The position numbers and the translations under genes were made by a program. A DNA stretch of 19,839 nt, from assembly GCA_023412275.1 (NCBI GenBank), contig JAEYNY010000105.1:1-19839 (forward strand), read 5' to 3'. This document shows positions 8,084 through 15,137 of this stretch, in pieces. The notes under the pieces are model-generated. The model did not search any database and was not told where the DNA came from. It saw nothing but the letters and a program-made list of their open reading frames with translations. How positions within the stretch are numbered: position 1 is the stretch's first letter; every line of letters begins with the position of its first letter. Origin of the DNA: Bacillota bacterium. Its GTDB lineage: Bacteria > Bacillota > Clostridia > Acetivibrionales > DSM-1351.

Positions 8084-9627
8084 TGTATTTAATTAAAAGA
8101 ACCTATATAAATAAGGTGAAACGTACATTTAAAAGTATCCCGTCTGCAATTCTGACAGTATTGGGTGTTGTTGGCTTTATATTTGTTTTCATTTCGTCTT
8201 TTAGAATGAAAAAGGCACCTTTGCAGAGTATCTCCACAGAAACAATTATTGCAGCAATCGTACTTTTCTTGGGAGTATTACTATACAATTCGTTTCTTTC
8301 AAGAGACACGGGAATATTGACAATGGCAGACGCAAACTTCCTTTTTACAGGGCCCTTTGAAAAAAGGCAGGTATTGATGTATCTTTTGGTTTCTGTAGCA
8401 CCAGCTTCGCTGATGATAGGTTTCTTTATGTGTTTTTATCTTCCGTTGCTAATGGGATCAGCACTGAGTTTTGCTAAGTATTTGATAACTCTTATTGTTA
8501 TTAGTCTTTTTCTTGGAATAATCTTCTTTTCGTACTATTACATTTATATAATTGATGCGGAGAATACAGGCTTTAAGAAGAACTCCAAGAAGGTTTTCTG
8601 GGCTTTTTTAGGAGTACTTGCAGTTGTTTTTGCAGTTATGCTATTTAATAATGATTTTGAATTAAAGATTACAGTTAAAAAATACTTTGAAAGTTCGTGG
8701 TATAATTGGGTACCGCTTTTTGGCTGGACAAAATGGGCTGTCAGTTCCCTGTTGACGGGAAACATACTGACAGGATTTATTCCGCCTGTATGTTTGCTTG
8801 TGGCTGTAAATGTCTTGCTTTGTATTATGTTGTATAATGTAAAAGTTGATTTTTATGAAAAAACTTTGGAAGACTCGGTTAGTCTCCAAAAAATAATGGA
8901 TGATATTAAGACATCGGGTAAGGCAGATGCACGTGCTTTTTCAAAGTTAAAAAGCAAGCCTGTCTCTGTTAAATTTAGAACAGGAGCAGCTGCAATATAT
9001 TCTAAACAGGTGTTAGAAAACGGGAAAGTTGGTTTAGTATCCAATAACAGGGAAATATTACTGCAACTGTTTTACGTAGCATTTGGTTTGATTTTTGGAT
9101 TTCAATTCAATTTTGTAATGGCGATGGTGAGTTTTGGGGCTTTATCCATGTCTCTTAATGACTCATGGCACAGGGATTTTAAAAAACCCTACGTTTTTCT
9201 CATTCCGGAAAGTTCATTCAAAAAACTAATCTATTCCGTATTACCGGGTCTAATTAAAACAATGTTAAGCGGCGGAATAGCTCTGACCATTGCAGCTATA
9301 GCATACAAACTCAATCCGACCAATTGGATTAATTATGTACTTGTATTTTTTAGTTTTGCCATACTTTTTGTTATTGCAGAGATCCTTACATACAGGTTAA
9401 TTGGTTCAAGTTCCAATGCGGTAGTAGTAACAATGCTCAGAATGTTATTTGCAATTGCTGCATGTATACCTGCCATAATAATATTAATTGTAATAGCGGT
9501 TCTTTCACACGGTGTACCAAATGTTATTGAAACATCTTTATGCATGTTAGCTGTAAACGTTGTGATTTCAATATTATTGGCATACCTTAGTAAGGGTATT
9601 TTTGAGCAGAGTGAACTTATGGAATAG
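8071..9627 (+). CDS. Multi-span ABC exporter permease
   Basis: This 518-residue polytopic membrane protein has roughly ten or more hydrophobic segments: about 25-45, 65-85, 105-130, 133-160, 170-190, 235-258, and a cluster from 330 to the end. It resembles the family annotated as putative ABC exporter (PF16962-like). That assignment is from general appearance and was not checked by a profile search. It overlaps the ATPase gene by 13 bases. GGAGG at 8059-8063, 7 bases before ATG 8071, supports this start; a second ATG at 8083 overlaps the upstream stop as TAATG and is an alternative. With the preceding ATPase it should form a complete exporter of unknown cargo. Confidence 0.87.
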   Translation: MQAIMYLIKRTYINKVKRTFKSIPSAILTVLGVVGFIFVFISSFRMKKAPLQSISTETIIAAIVLFLGVLLYNSFLSRDTGILTMADANFLFTGPFEKRQVLMYLLVSVAPASLMIGFFMCFYLPLLMGSALSFAKYLITLIVISLFLGIIFFSYYYIYIIDAENTGFKKNSKKVFWAFLGVLAVVFAVMLFNNDFELKITVKKYFESSWYNWVPLFGWTKWAVSSLLTGNILTGFIPPVCLLVAVNVLLCIMLYNVKVDFYEKTLEDSVSLQKIMDDIKTSGKADARAFSKLKSKPVSVKFRTGAAAIYSKQVLENGKVGLVSNNREILLQLFYVAFGLIFGFQFNFVMAMVSFGALSMSLNDSWHRDFKKPYVFLIPESSFKKLIYSVLPGLIKTMLSGGIALTIAAIAYKLNPTNWINYVLVFFSFAILFVIAEILTYRLIGSSSNAVVVTMLRMLFAIAACIPAIIILIVIAVLSHGVPNVIETSLCMLAVNVVISILLAYLSKGIFEQSELME

Positions 9628-9639
9628 TATGTATAATGT

Positions 9640-9668
9640 TTGACACATAAAATTCTTTATTGTAGAAT
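9640..9668 (+). promoter_or_regulatory. Sigma-A promoter of the nickel/cobalt transporter operon
   Basis: TTGACA at 9640-9645 and TAGAAT at 9663-9668 are separated by exactly 17 bases. Transcription should start near 9675, leaving about 125 bases of leader RNA before the NikMN-like start codon. Confidence 0.8.
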
Positions 9669-9679
9669 AGCAATGAAAC

Positions 9680-9773
9680 GAGATCATGAAGGTCTCCCTG
9701 ATTAACACTTTTATTCATTTTAAATTTAATTAGACCCAAGAAGGGCTAGTATTTACATACCCTTATGGGTCTA
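9680..9773 (+). promoter_or_regulatory. Structured 5' leader of the nickel/cobalt transporter operon
   Basis: Helix A pairs 9680-9685 with 9691-9696 around a 5-base loop. Helix C pairs 9731-9738 with 9766-9773 and, further in, 9741-9745 with 9760-9764. A third helix B, 9698-9705 with 9726-9733 (one G-U), uses bases 9731-9733 and so competes with the base of C. GGTCT of helix A can also pair with AGACC at 9732-9736. Mutually exclusive helices in a leader suggest a regulatory RNA. It does not contain the conserved sequences I know for cobalamin or NiCo riboswitches. There is no run of U's after helix C, so control of translation or a protein-binding site is as likely as attenuation. Confidence 0.5.
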
Positions 9774-9800
9774 TTATTATGTAAAAGAGGAAGATGAACA

Positions 9801-10799
9801 ATGCATATGGGAGATTTTATGCTGTCTCCGGCGGTCGGAGGCACAATGATGACGGCAGCTGTGGGAACAGCAGCCATTTCAATAAAAAAAGTAAGGGACA
9901 TGGATGAGAAAAAAATCCCTTTAATGGGAGTAATGTCCGCTTTTGTTTTTGCAGCTCAAATGATTAATTTTACTATACCGGGAACGGGTTCAAGTGGCCA
10001 CCTTGCAGGGGCAATAATGCTTTCAATTCTGCTGGGGCCCTATGCGGGATTTTTGTCAATAGCGGCAATTCTCCTTATACAAGCACTTTTTTTTGCTGAT
10101 GGAGGACTCCTTGCCTACGGCTGCAATGTTATAAATATGGGGTTTTTTGCCTGTTTTATTGCATACCCATTAATATATCGTACTATAACCAAAAAGGGAC
10201 TCACCAGAACAAGATTAATGACAGGAAGTATTCTGGCCAGCGTGGTTGCATTACAGATGGGGGCATTCAGTGTGGTAATTCAAACACTGCTTTCAGGAAA
10301 AACAGAGCTACCTTTTACTCAGTTTGCACTTGCCATGCAGGGAATTCATCTGGCAATAGGAGCTGTAGAAGGCGTGGTAACGGCTGCGGTAGTGTCGTTT
10401 GTCTGGAAGGTGAGGCCTGACATAATTAATACCGAACCTACTGAAAAAAATAAAAAGCAGGGTTATAAGTCTGTAATTATTGGTTTTCTTGTTGCTGCAT
10501 TGCTGTTGGCAGGGGGTATATCACTGTTTGCATCTGCAAATCCGGACGGTCTGGAGTGGTCAATTGGCAAGGTAGCAGGAGACAAAGAAATAAAAGGGGA
10601 AACCCAAGTACACAAATCACTTGAAAAGGCACAACAGGAAATTGCAGTGTTGCCGGATTATAGTTTCAAGAAACAGGAAAATGCCGATGAATCCATGGGA
10701 ACGGTTGTTTCCGGGTTGGTGGGTTCAGGAATTACCGTGGGCTTGGTATTGGTCGCAGGCTATTTGATAAAGCTGATAAAGAGGAAGAAAGCTAAATAA
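9801..10799 (+). CDS. ECF-type nickel/cobalt transporter substrate subunit, NikMN (CbiMN-like) fusion
   Basis: This 332-residue membrane protein is the metal-binding S component of a group I ECF transporter. Residues 1-215 are CbiM/NikM. It keeps the N-terminal Met1-His2 and His67 (GSSGHLAGA) that form the square-planar Ni site in characterised NikM. The C-terminal part has a helix at about 223-246, an external loop with PDGLEWS at about 252-258, and a last helix at about 308-326. This is a CbiN/NikN-like module fused to NikM. ATG 9801 gives the required MHM start, and AGAGGA lies 9 bases upstream. It is followed by T and ATPase subunits. Nickel is preferred over cobalt because of the downstream CooT gene and the lack of a cobalamin riboswitch. 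This is inference; the substrate could be cobalt. Confidence 0.9.
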   Translation: MHMGDFMLSPAVGGTMMTAAVGTAAISIKKVRDMDEKKIPLMGVMSAFVFAAQMINFTIPGTGSSGHLAGAIMLSILLGPYAGFLSIAAILLIQALFFADGGLLAYGCNVINMGFFACFIAYPLIYRTITKKGLTRTRLMTGSILASVVALQMGAFSVVIQTLLSGKTELPFTQFALAMQGIHLAIGAVEGVVTAAVVSFVWKVRPDIINTEPTEKNKKQGYKSVIIGFLVAALLLAGGISLFASANPDGLEWSIGKVAGDKEIKGETQVHKSLEKAQQEIAVLPDYSFKKQENADESMGTVVSGLVGSGITVGLVLVAGYLIKLIKRKKAK

Positions 10800-10822
10800 A
10801 CAGTTAGTTTGGAGTATTTTTT

Positions 10823-11620
10823 ATGACAGACATAGCAGGGGCATTATATGAAATAAAGCATTTGGATGAACTATCTAAAAGAGATAATATTATAAATAAT
10901 ATTCATCCTCTGGTAAAACTTATTGTTACTTTGGCTTATATAGGGATACTAGCATCCTTTGAACGATATGAGGTATCTGCACTTATACCGTTTATAATGT
11001 ATCCTGCTGCCGTTATGATTATTTGCGAAATACCTGTAGGCAAGATTATAAAAAGGGTTCTGGCTTTGGAACCCTTTATTATTGTGGCCGGAATACTTAA
11101 TCCATTATTGGATAAGAATACCATATACATTGGAAATATAGCCATGTCAAGCGGATGGCTGACATTAATTTCCCTTATTATAAAAAGTACACTGATGGTC
11201 TCTGCGGGATTTTTGCTAATTGCAACTACAGGAATCGATGACATAGCAGGAGCAATGAGCCTGGTTAAAATACCATCCATATTTGTTCTGTTGTTTTTGC
11301 TGACCTACAGATATATTTTTGTCCTTATGGATGAGGCTGAAAGACTTTTAAAAGGTTATTCATTAAGAGCACCCGGGCAAAGAGGCGTAAAAATCAAGGT
11401 TTGGGGCTCAATGATAGGACAGCTGCTAATAAGAAGCTTTAACCGTGCCCAGATAATATATCAATCCATGGTCTTAAAAGGCTATAATGGAAGGTATAAT
11501 ATTTCAGGAGTTAAGGGTTTCGGATATGCAGAGGGAATTTATCTGCTGTTATGGGTTTTGTTTTTTATGGTTTCAAGATTGATAAATATACCGATGTTTA
11601 TAGCGGGGTTTTTACATTGA
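10823..11620 (+). CDS. ECF transporter T component, NikQ/CbiQ-like
   Basis: This 265-residue integral membrane protein couples the ATPase to the metal-binding subunit. Hydrophobic helices lie at about residues 30-50, 53-72, 85-105, 110-140 and 235-262. The cytoplasmic coupling helices contain the conserved short motif region SLRAPGQRG (about 181-189) and a second one around VLKGYNGRY. These are the T-component sites that contact the ATPase. The size is typical for CbiQ/NikQ. GGAG at 10811-10814 precedes ATG 10823 by 8 bases. The gaps to the flanking genes are 23 and 19 bases, so it is in the middle of the transporter operon. Confidence 0.92.
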   Translation: MTDIAGALYEIKHLDELSKRDNIINNIHPLVKLIVTLAYIGILASFERYEVSALIPFIMYPAAVMIICEIPVGKIIKRVLALEPFIIVAGILNPLLDKNTIYIGNIAMSSGWLTLISLIIKSTLMVSAGFLLIATTGIDDIAGAMSLVKIPSIFVLLFLLTYRYIFVLMDEAERLLKGYSLRAPGQRGVKIKVWGSMIGQLLIRSFNRAQIIYQSMVLKGYNGRYNISGVKGFGYAEGIYLLLWVLFFMVSRLINIPMFIAGFLH

Positions 11621-11639
11621 GAATTATTATGGAGGTCTT

Positions 11640-12401
11640 ATGAGTCATCACAAAGTAGAACTTGAAGGAGTCAGCTTCAATTATCCTGACGGGCATCAGG
11701 CACTTGATAACGTCACTTTTCTCCTTGGACACGGAGAATCGGTAGGGATTGTTGGAGCCAATGGAGCCGGTAAATCAACGCTGCTTTCAATATTATCGGG
11801 AATACTATTTCCCCAGAAAGGTAGTGTAAGGGTTGGTGATATCCCTGTTACAAAGAAAACTCTTTCAGATGTAAGGCGTAGTATAGGACTTGTATTTCAG
11901 GAACCTGACGACCAGTTGTTTATGACATCGGTATATGATGATGTAGCTTTCGGCCCTAGGAACTATCGTCTTGATGAAAAAGAAGTGGAGCAAAGGGTAA
12001 ACCGAGCCTTAGAAGAAGTTGGAATAACTCATCTGAAGGATCGTCCTCCGTACAAGCTTTCTGGCGGTGAAAAGAAGCTGGCAGCTGTAGCTGCGGTTAT
12101 TTCCATGGAGCCGGATATACTTATAATGGATGAGCCTACCGCTTCATTGGACCCCAAAGCAAGACGTAAGGTTATGAACATTCTTAAAGGCTTTAGACAT
12201 ACAAAAATTATAACAAGTCACGACTTGGACATGATAATGGATATGTGTGATAGGACAATAGTTCTGAAAAATGGCAAAATAGCAGCTGATGGACCCACAG
12301 TGGATATTTTGGGAGATAGCAGTCTTATGGATCGATGCGGGCTTGAGATACCCCTTGCAATGCAAAATTGTCCTGTATGTAGGAAATCTAAATTATTGTA
12401 A
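11640..12401 (+). CDS. ECF transporter ATPase, NikO/CbiO-like, with CPxC tail
   Basis: This 253-residue ATPase powers the NikMN/NikQ transporter. Walker A GANGAGKST is at 39-47, the Q-loop is in LVFQEPDDQLF, the signature is LSGGEKK, Walker B is LIMDEPTASLDP, and the switch His is in TSHDLDM. The EPDDQLF extension after the Q-loop is a hallmark of ECF ATPases. The last ten residues carry Cys244 and Cys247 as CPVC, followed by basic residues. This extra tail is outside the ATPase fold and could bind a metal. GGAGG at 11631-11635 precedes ATG 11640 by only 4 bases. It is the last gene of the transporter unit; a new promoter follows. Confidence 0.92.
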   Translation: MSHHKVELEGVSFNYPDGHQALDNVTFLLGHGESVGIVGANGAGKSTLLSILSGILFPQKGSVRVGDIPVTKKTLSDVRRSIGLVFQEPDDQLFMTSVYDDVAFGPRNYRLDEKEVEQRVNRALEEVGITHLKDRPPYKLSGGEKKLAAVAAVISMEPDILIMDEPTASLDPKARRKVMNILKGFRHTKIITSHDLDMIMDMCDRTIVLKNGKIAADGPTVDILGDSSLMDRCGLEIPLAMQNCPVCRKSKLL

Positions 12402-12441
12402 GAGAATCTATAAAAAAAATAAGAAAAAATACGTTCAATAC

Positions 12442-12469
12442 TTTACAGAATATATTTATTACTTATAAT
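12442..12469 (+). promoter_or_regulatory. Promoter of the DUF3842-CooT pair
   Basis: TTTACA at 12442-12447 and a perfect TATAAT at 12464-12469 are separated by 16 bases. This places the start of transcription near 12476, about 125 bases before the DUF3842 start codon. It would allow DUF3842-CooT expression independent of the transporter genes. Confidence 0.65.
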
Positions 12470-12480
12470 GGTAATAGAAT

Positions 12481-12528
12481 GTTCGCTCAGATAGTATCAT
12501 GAGAGGACAGTACTTGATAACCGGGTTA
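12481..12528 (+). promoter_or_regulatory. Leader hairpin and small palindrome upstream of DUF3842
   Basis: GTTCGCTCA (12481-12489) pairs with TGAGAGGAC (12500-12508) with one mismatch and one G-U, over a 10-base loop. A short DNA palindrome, TAACC-G-GGTTA, follows at 12518-12528. Either could be a control element in the transcribed leader. No known riboswitch class was recognised. Confidence 0.35.
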
Positions 12529-12599
12529 AAAGTTTAAAGATATCTTTTTATGAAAATGTTTGTATAAATTTTGCACGTTAGTAATGGTTGGGAGGTTAT

Positions 12600-13031
12600 A
12601 TGCGGATTGCAGTTATAGACGGTCAGGGCGGGGGTATAGGCAAACTAATGATTGAAAAGCTCCGGGCTTCATTTGGTAATGAAATTGAGCTGCTTGCATT
12701 AGGAACAAATGCACTTGCCGCATCTTTAATGCTCAAGGCCGGTGCAAATGAGGGAGCCTCCGGTGAAAATGCAATTTTATTTAATGCATCGAAGGTGGAC
12801 ATAATAATTGGGACAATAGGAATTGTATGCGCAAATTCCATGTTAGGTGAGCTCACACCTGTAATGGCAACTGCTATTGCACAAAGCCAAGCGGTAAAGA
12901 TATTGATTCCTTTGAACAGATGTAACATTCTGGTGACCGGAACCTGTGATGAGCCGCTTCCACATCATTTGGATGATGCAATAGCTATGGTGGGAAACGT
13001 ATTAAGGAGTGATAAAAGTGTGCGAGGCTAA
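12600..13031 (+). CDS. DUF3842 family protein
   Basis: This 143-residue soluble protein of the DUF3842 family has no established function. The N-terminus MRIAVIDGQGGGIG (1-14) looks like the first strand and glycine loop of a Rossmann-like nucleotide fold. The middle has a second glycine-rich hydrophobic segment (VDIIIGTIGIVCANSML, about 66-82). Three cysteines (C77, C108, C116) and an HH pair (122-123) could form a metal site, though this is only suggested by composition. ATG 12600 is chosen because it begins the conserved MRIAVIDG; GGGAGG at 12590-12595 is 4 bases upstream. An in-frame ATG at 12588 adds four residues and is less likely. It overlaps the CooT gene by 14 bases, so the products probably work together. 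Confidence 0.85.
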   Translation: MRIAVIDGQGGGIGKLMIEKLRASFGNEIELLALGTNALAASLMLKAGANEGASGENAILFNASKVDIIIGTIGIVCANSMLGELTPVMATAIAQSQAVKILIPLNRCNILVTGTCDEPLPHHLDDAIAMVGNVLRSDKSVRG

Positions 13032-13212
13032 TGTATATCTTGTAGATAAGAATGGTAAGGAGACTCTTGTTCTTGATTCGGTAGACAAGGTAATTCCTGA
13101 TAAAGACGAAATAATATTAGAAAATATTTATAATGAAAGAAAAAAAGTAAGAGCCAGAATAAAAGAAATGGAACTTGTTGAACATAGAATTATTTTAGAA
13201 AGTATTGATTAA
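13018..13212 (+). CDS. CooT family nickel-binding protein
   Basis: This 64-residue protein is of the CooT family (small beta-rich homodimers). In Rhodospirillum rubrum CooT, one Ni(II) is bound per dimer through the N-terminal Cys2, and CooT helps mature CO dehydrogenase. Here GTG 13018 gives Met-Cys-Glu-Ala-Asn-Val-Tyr, the conserved family start. AAGGAG at 13004-13009 is 8 bases upstream and supports it. A GTG at 13009 would add three residues, bury Cys2 and overlap the ribosome binding site, so it is rejected. The conserved RARIKEMEL segment is at about 45-53. The gene overlaps DUF3842 by 14 bases and follows a Ni/Co importer. A nickel storage or delivery role is the likely one. The target enzyme is not in the window. 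Confidence 0.9.
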   Translation: MCEANVYLVDKNGKETLVLDSVDKVIPDKDEIILENIYNERKKVRARIKEMELVEHRIILESID

Positions 13213-13302
13213 TATTAAGTAAAAACAATTTTAGTATATGGGATAGTGATAATATTGTATTTAGTTTGTTATAAAACTTTTTGTTTTTGCGGAGGTTTGG
13301 TG

Positions 13303-14181
13303 ATGAATAAAGCTCCAAAACTCTCCCTTTATTTTTATAACAAAGCTCTTAACGTTTATTTAAAAAAAAGCTTGGAAGTTGACTTTATAGATTTATTACT
13401 GAATATTGCAGTAACCCTTGATTCACTTGGAAAACAGCAGGATGCGGTTAAAACATACAAAAAAGTTTTGGAGATTAACCCTCATGAAGCCAGAGCATAT
13501 TACGGACTGGCAATAATATATGATGACAGGAAGGAATTTGACAAAGCCATAGAAATGTACAAAAAGGCTATTGAGATAAATCCTGACTACTCAAAAGCAT
13601 ATTTTTTTCTTGCCAATTCATGTGATGAGGGTGGGCGAAAAGAAGAAGCGTCTGAGTACTATGAAAAGGCAGCAGAGCTTGAACCCTACCACTTCTGGGC
13701 ATATAACAACCTAGCTGCAGTTTACGAAGAAATGGGGAAATATGATAAAGCCCTCATTGCTATAAGAAAAGGTTTGGAACTGGAACCCAACCATTTTAAG
13801 GCGCTTTTCAATGCAGGGGTAATTATGAACAGACTTGGGTATACTCAGAAGGCTATAGCATATTATAATACTTCTATAGAAAAGAACTCCAGATATCCTT
13901 ATAGCTACCTGAATCTTTCTCTTATATATATGGAGGAAAACGACATAAATAAAGCTATAGAGGTTATTTCAGATGGAATAAGGTATAACTCTGATGCTTC
14001 TTTTTTGTACTATAACAGAGCTTGCTTTTACGTTCATACGGGTAATCTTAGTCTTGCCTTAAACGATTTAATTACGGCAACAGATTTAAGCAGTGAGTTG
14101 GAAGAATACATGAAAACCGACAACGAAATAGATCCTTTAAGGGAAATGGAATTGTATAAAAAAAGATTCGCATATGTTTAG
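13303..14181 (+). CDS. Tetratricopeptide repeat (TPR) protein
   Basis: This 292-residue protein is made almost wholly of seven TPR units between about residues 30 and 270, each of about 34 residues. The typical pattern includes AxxxYxxAxEINP, seen as VLEINPHE, AIEINPDY, AAELEPYH and GLELEPNH. TPR arrays are protein-binding scaffolds; no enzyme domain, signal peptide or membrane helix is present, so it should be cytoplasmic. The start is ATG 13303 with GGAGG at 13291-13295; the upstream in-frame codons from 13246 run through this site and look non-coding. It lies 90 bases after CooT with no terminator between, so it could be read from the same transcript. A strong terminator follows. The binding partner is unknown. 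Confidence 0.9.
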   Translation: MNKAPKLSLYFYNKALNVYLKKSLEVDFIDLLLNIAVTLDSLGKQQDAVKTYKKVLEINPHEARAYYGLAIIYDDRKEFDKAIEMYKKAIEINPDYSKAYFFLANSCDEGGRKEEASEYYEKAAELEPYHFWAYNNLAAVYEEMGKYDKALIAIRKGLELEPNHFKALFNAGVIMNRLGYTQKAIAYYNTSIEKNSRYPYSYLNLSLIYMEENDINKAIEVISDGIRYNSDASFLYYNRACFYVHTGNLSLALNDLITATDLSSELEEYMKTDNEIDPLREMELYKKRFAYV

Positions 14182-14198
14182 AAAAATATGGCAACTTA

Positions 14199-14252
14199 AA
14201 AATACCTAACGAACATCAGGTAAAAACCTGATATTCGTTAGGTATTTTATTT
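14199..14252 (+). terminator. Strong intrinsic terminator after the TPR gene
   Basis: A 22-base arm (14199-14220) pairs with 14227-14248 with only one mismatch, around a 6-base A-rich loop, and is followed by TTTTATTTATTTT. The flanking A and T runs suggest it works in both directions. Confidence 0.92.
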
Positions 14253-14270
14253 ATTTTAGGAATGCAATTA

Positions 14271-14351
14271 TTTACAGTAAAGTTCAAGATATTACAACTG
14301 AAATCAATAATTTACAATAAAGTTCAATAATTTACAACAAAAATATTTACA
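14271..14351. repeat. Four 20-bp direct repeats upstream of the xylanase-like gene
   Basis: Related 20-base units begin at 14271, 14291, 14311 and 14331, each opening with (T/A)TTACA. The units at 14271 and 14311 are nearly identical (TTTACARTAAAGTTCAA). A further TTTACA is at 14346. The 20-base period places the units on about the same face of the helix. They lie between the upstream terminator and the gene start, where activator or repressor sites are expected. TTTACA also resembles a -35 box, but no convincing -10 partner was found. Confidence 0.6.
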
Positions 14352-14423
14352 AATTAGATTATATATGGTAATTTTATATTTGAATGTTTGATGTTAAAAA
14401 TAATTAGCAAGGAGGAATGTGAC

Positions 14424-15137
14424 GTGAAACAAAAGGTAATGGGGCTGTTTTTGGCAGTTGTATTGTGCTTTACATTTACTGTAATGAACGTAAATGCGGC
14501 AACGACTATCACCTCAAACCAGACCGGTATTCAGGACGGGTACAACTATGAGTTGTGGAAGGACTACGGTAACACAAGCATGACTCTCGGGAGCGGCGGA
14601 GCTTTCAACTGCCAGTGGAACAACATCGGTAATGCACTATTTTGTAAAGGTAAGAAATTTGACGCTACTCAGACATATCAACAGCTTGGAAACATAACAA
14701 TCAATTACTCTGCAACTTTTAATCCCGGTGGGAATTCGTATTTGTGTGTTTACGGATGGACTGTATCTCCACTTGTAGAATTTTACATTGTAGATAATTG
14801 GGGTACATATCGTCCTACCGGAACATATAAAGGTACTTTTACTGTTGATGGAGGTACATATGACATATATACGACTACGCGTGTCAACCAGCCCTCCATC
14901 CAAGGAACCCAAACTTATAAACAATATTGGAGTGTTCGCCAAACTAAACGTACCAGCGGAACAATATCTGTCAGCGAACATTTTAAAAAGTGGGAAAGCT
15001 TAGGAATGACTATGGGTAAGTTAGTTGAAATTACATTTGCCATCATAGGATATCAAAGTAACGGAAATGCTTATGTAACTAACAATACACTTACTATTGG
15101 TGAAAGTTCAGAGCCTACAACTAATATAAACCCTTAA
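14424..15137 (+). CDS. Secreted GH11 endo-xylanase-like protein lacking the acid/base glutamate
   Basis: This is a 237-residue exported protein of glycoside hydrolase family 11 (beta-jelly-roll endo-1,4-beta-xylanase). The signal peptide is residues 1-25, with cleavage likely after VNA. Clear GH11 blocks are YNYELWKDYGN (40-50), FNCQWNNIGNALF (61-73), SYLCVYGWTVSPLVEFYIVDNWG (105-127) with nucleophile Glu119, TTRVNQPSIQGT (151-162) and GYQSNGNA (209-216). The usual VEG before YQS reads IIG: residue 208 is Ile (ATA at 15045-15047), not the acid/base Glu. Cys74 also replaces the Arg common in NALFRKGKK. GTG 14424 follows AAGGAGGA (14409-14416) by 7 bases; the in-frame ATG at 14388 lies upstream of that site. 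No dockerin is present; the protein ends in a short linker. Xylan cleavage is doubtful and xylan binding is possible. Confidence 0.9.
   Translation: MKQKVMGLFLAVVLCFTFTVMNVNAATTITSNQTGIQDGYNYELWKDYGNTSMTLGSGGAFNCQWNNIGNALFCKGKKFDATQTYQQLGNITINYSATFNPGGNSYLCVYGWTVSPLVEFYIVDNWGTYRPTGTYKGTFTVDGGTYDIYTTTRVNQPSIQGTQTYKQYWSVRQTKRTSGTISVSEHFKKWESLGMTMGKLVEITFAIIGYQSNGNAYVTNNTLTIGESSEPTTNINP

Noticed and set aside
9675..9800. Cobalamin or NiCo riboswitch before the NikMN-like gene
   Set aside because: The conserved sequence blocks of these classes as I know them were not found. Only generic competing helices are seen, so no class name is given.
13246..13302. N-terminal extension of the TPR protein
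   Set aside because: It runs through the GGAGG site of ATG 13303 and its translation is cysteine/aromatic-rich, unlike the rest of the protein.
14271..14351. CRISPR-like array
   Set aside because: The repeats are degenerate, adjacent without spacers and AT-rich, and no cas gene is near. They look like phased regulatory repeats.
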